From a virus, in the IMG/VR virus record IMGVR_UViG_3300035698_009940, positions 1-37,324 of that record: 37,324 nt of DNA; one strand, given 5' to 3'. This document shows, piece by piece, positions 36,100 to 37,324 of this stretch (the stretch's first letter is position 1; each line of letters opens with the position of its first letter). Both the position numbers and the translations under genes were made by a program. Under the pieces are notes generated by a model. That model was not told the DNA's origin and ran no database searches. It was given only the letters and a program-made list of their open reading frames with translations.

Positions 36100-37324
36100 C
36101 ACCAGAGCAAGTCAAGCTGCGGGAACAGATAGACGCCGAGCTAAAGGTTCGTGCGAAGGATGACTTTCTGCAATTTCTCAGGGTGGTTAAGATACCATCC
36201 GCCACCGGTCCCCAGTATCTTAGGGACTGCATAGCCGACTTTCAGCAGGAGACGTTCGAGGCCCTTGCTCCCACCCTCCATGCGGTCCGAGAAGGGACCA
36301 TGCCGCCCATCCGTCGATTCTGGATAGAGCGAACCAAGAAGGCATCTAAGGACGGTGACCTGGCCCTCTGTCTGCTGTGGCTTATGGCTTACTCGATCCG
36401 GCCCGTGTTGGTTCAGGTTTGTGCCGCCAATCAGAAGCAAGCAGGGATTATCAAGCGGAGAGTTGATGATCTGCTATTTCAGAATCCTTGGTTGAACGAT
36501 CGGGTCAAGGTGGTTCAGAACAAGATCAGGAGCACAACCGTCGGGGAGGTGGTGATTGAAGCAACGGACAACGCGGGAAGTTCTCAAGGGGACACTCCTG
36601 ATCTGCTGATCCTGAATGAGTTGGTTCACGTTGCCAAGTGGTCGGTGATGGAGACCCATGCAAACAACGCCGACGGGGTTCCCCAAGGTGTTGAAATCAT
36701 ATCGACCAACGCGGGATTCAAGGGGACACCTGCTCATAAGTGGCGGTTGGATGCGGAGAATGATCCGGATCGATGGAAGATGTTCGTCTTGACTGGGAAG
36801 GCCCCGTGGGCAGATCAGGCAAATATAGATGCAGCTAAGAGACGGAACAAGGGTAGTGAGTACGCTCGGTTGTGGAAGGGGCAATGGGTCAGTGGAAAGG
36901 GTGATGCTGTGACTGAGGGTGCTATTGCAAGGTGCTTCGACAATGACTTGAGGCAGATCGTGGAGCCGGAGCCTGGCTGGCGTTACGTGGGAGGGCTTGA
37001 TCTGGGCGTAACCCACGATCACAGTGGGTTGGTGATCTTGGGAGCCAACGAGAAGCTGGGGAAGATCAAGTTGGCTCAGATGCAAAATTGGGCGGCTGAT
37101 ACGGAGACGGTGGAGGGTAAGCTGGAGGTGGATTTGCAAGAGGTGGAGGATCAAGTCCGTCTGATGTCCAATGTATTCGGTGTAGAGTGGATGGGCTATG
37201 ATCCGAGTCAGGCAAAGCTGCTCGCTCAGCGATTGGGGAAGCGGGGAGTCCCGGTGCGTGAAATGACGTTCACGGCTAGTAATCGGACGATGATGGCAGA
37301 CTCGTTTGTGCAAGCCCTTGAGAA
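36093..37324 (+). CDS. terL: Terminase large subunit (3' end outside window)
   Basis: There are 410 complete codons to the window edge. No ATG is suitable; a TTG at 36093 (LLTPEQVKLREQ), overlapping the previous stop by 7 nt with AAGGACG upstream, is the best start. FWIERTKKASKDGDLALCLL is the ATPase P-loop region, a deviant form lacking GxxGKT, seen in some phage terminases; LLILNELVHV is the Walker B-like strand with acidic pair; WRYVGGLDLGVTHDHSGLVI begins the RNase H nuclease with its Asp, and GYDPSQAKLLAQRL continues it. It powers DNA packaging and cuts the concatemer. Confidence 0.85.
   Translation, partial: MLTPEQVKLREQIDAELKVRAKDDFLQFLRVVKIPSATGPQYLRDCIADFQQETFEALAPTLHAVREGTMPPIRRFWIERTKKASKDGDLALCLLWLMAYSIRPVLVQVCAANQKQAGIIKRRVDDLLFQNPWLNDRVKVVQNKIRSTTVGEVVIEATDNAGSSQGDTPDLLILNELVHVAKWSVMETHANNADGVPQGVEIISTNAGFKGTPAHKWRLDAENDPDRWKMFVLTGKAPWADQANIDAAKRRNKGSEYARLWKGQWVSGKGDAVTEGAIARCFDNDLRQIVEPEPGWRYVGGLDLGVTHDHSGLVILGANEKLGKIKLAQMQNWAADTETVEGKLEVDLQEVEDQVRLMSNVFGVEWMGYDPSQAKLLAQRLGKRGVPVREMTFTASNRTMMADSFVQALE

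Noticed and set aside
36474-37313. Minus-strand open frame of 279 codons opposite the terminase
   Set aside because: Shadow of the terminase coding sequence; no domain or ribosome site.
1-37324. CRISPR arrays, insertion sequences, integrase or attachment sites
   Set aside because: No regularly spaced repeats, transposase, integrase or terminal inverted repeats were seen.

Overview
The window is almost certainly part of the genome of an uncultivated tailed double-stranded DNA bacteriophage (or an intact prophage). Nearly every gene is on the + strand and packed end to end with ATGA/TGATG overlaps. It encodes a near-complete viral replication and recombination set, and it ends in a terminase large subunit. 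The host cannot be fixed from the sequence. Sec- and Tat-like signal peptides, a phage CsrA and sigma70-like TATAAT promoters point to a bacterial host; Planctomycetota is only a weak guess from the style of the proteins.

Layout. 1-365: end of a DnaB/RecA-fold helicase. 615-1409: charged protein with a conserved C-terminal domain. 1474-4915: two radical SAM enzymes and a TET-associated-type glycosyltransferase, a probable DNA base hypermodification cassette. 4928-8338: DnaN-like clamp, cytosine-5 methyltransferase with a second gene encoded in another frame of the same DNA, and an Fe-S uracil-DNA glycosylase fused to a DEDD 3'-5' exonuclease. 8339-9371: promoter element plus ORFan cassette. 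9358-11612: Spo11/TopoVI-A-like Toprim protein and the family A polymerase domain. The exonuclease and polymerase halves of an ancestral PolA are therefore separated by about 1.9 kb. 11764-14354: an amino-methyltransferase gene broken twice by antisense homing endonuclease genes, each with its own minus-strand TATAAT. 14422-16426: two exported proteins and a papain-like protease. 17086-21664: clamp loader ATPase, UvsY-like mediator, acidic-tailed single-strand binding protein, two tRNA-like elements and a UvsX/RecA recombinase. 21676-21873: CsrA. 22374-25517: 5'-3' nuclease, HNH gene fused in frame to a downstream gene, Tat-signal protein and RuvC-like resolvase. 26330-30652: a Rad50/SbcC split into two genes with Mre11/SbcD between them. 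30658-36099: small ORFans, a helix-turn-helix/zinc protein that may be the small terminase, a modular array of tiny genes and a repeat protein. 36093-end: terminase large subunit, cut by the window.

How it fits together. Clamp, loader, polymerase, exonuclease, single-strand binding protein and helicase form a replisome. UvsX, UvsY, Mre11-Rad50, RuvC and the Spo11-like protein form a recombination branch. Cytosine methylation, glycosyltransfer and radical SAM chemistry probably alter cytosines to evade host nucleases. Four copies of a roughly 90-nt promoter-leader element (8341, 21892, 31290, 35102) each precede ORFan genes, one inside the split polymerase locus, and look like moron-type cassettes. 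The strongest candidates for something undescribed are this element, the methyltransferase with two antisense endonucleases, the two tRNA-like RNAs near 20.3 kb, the junction-repeat gene array near 34 kb, and the modification cassette with two radical SAM enzymes.
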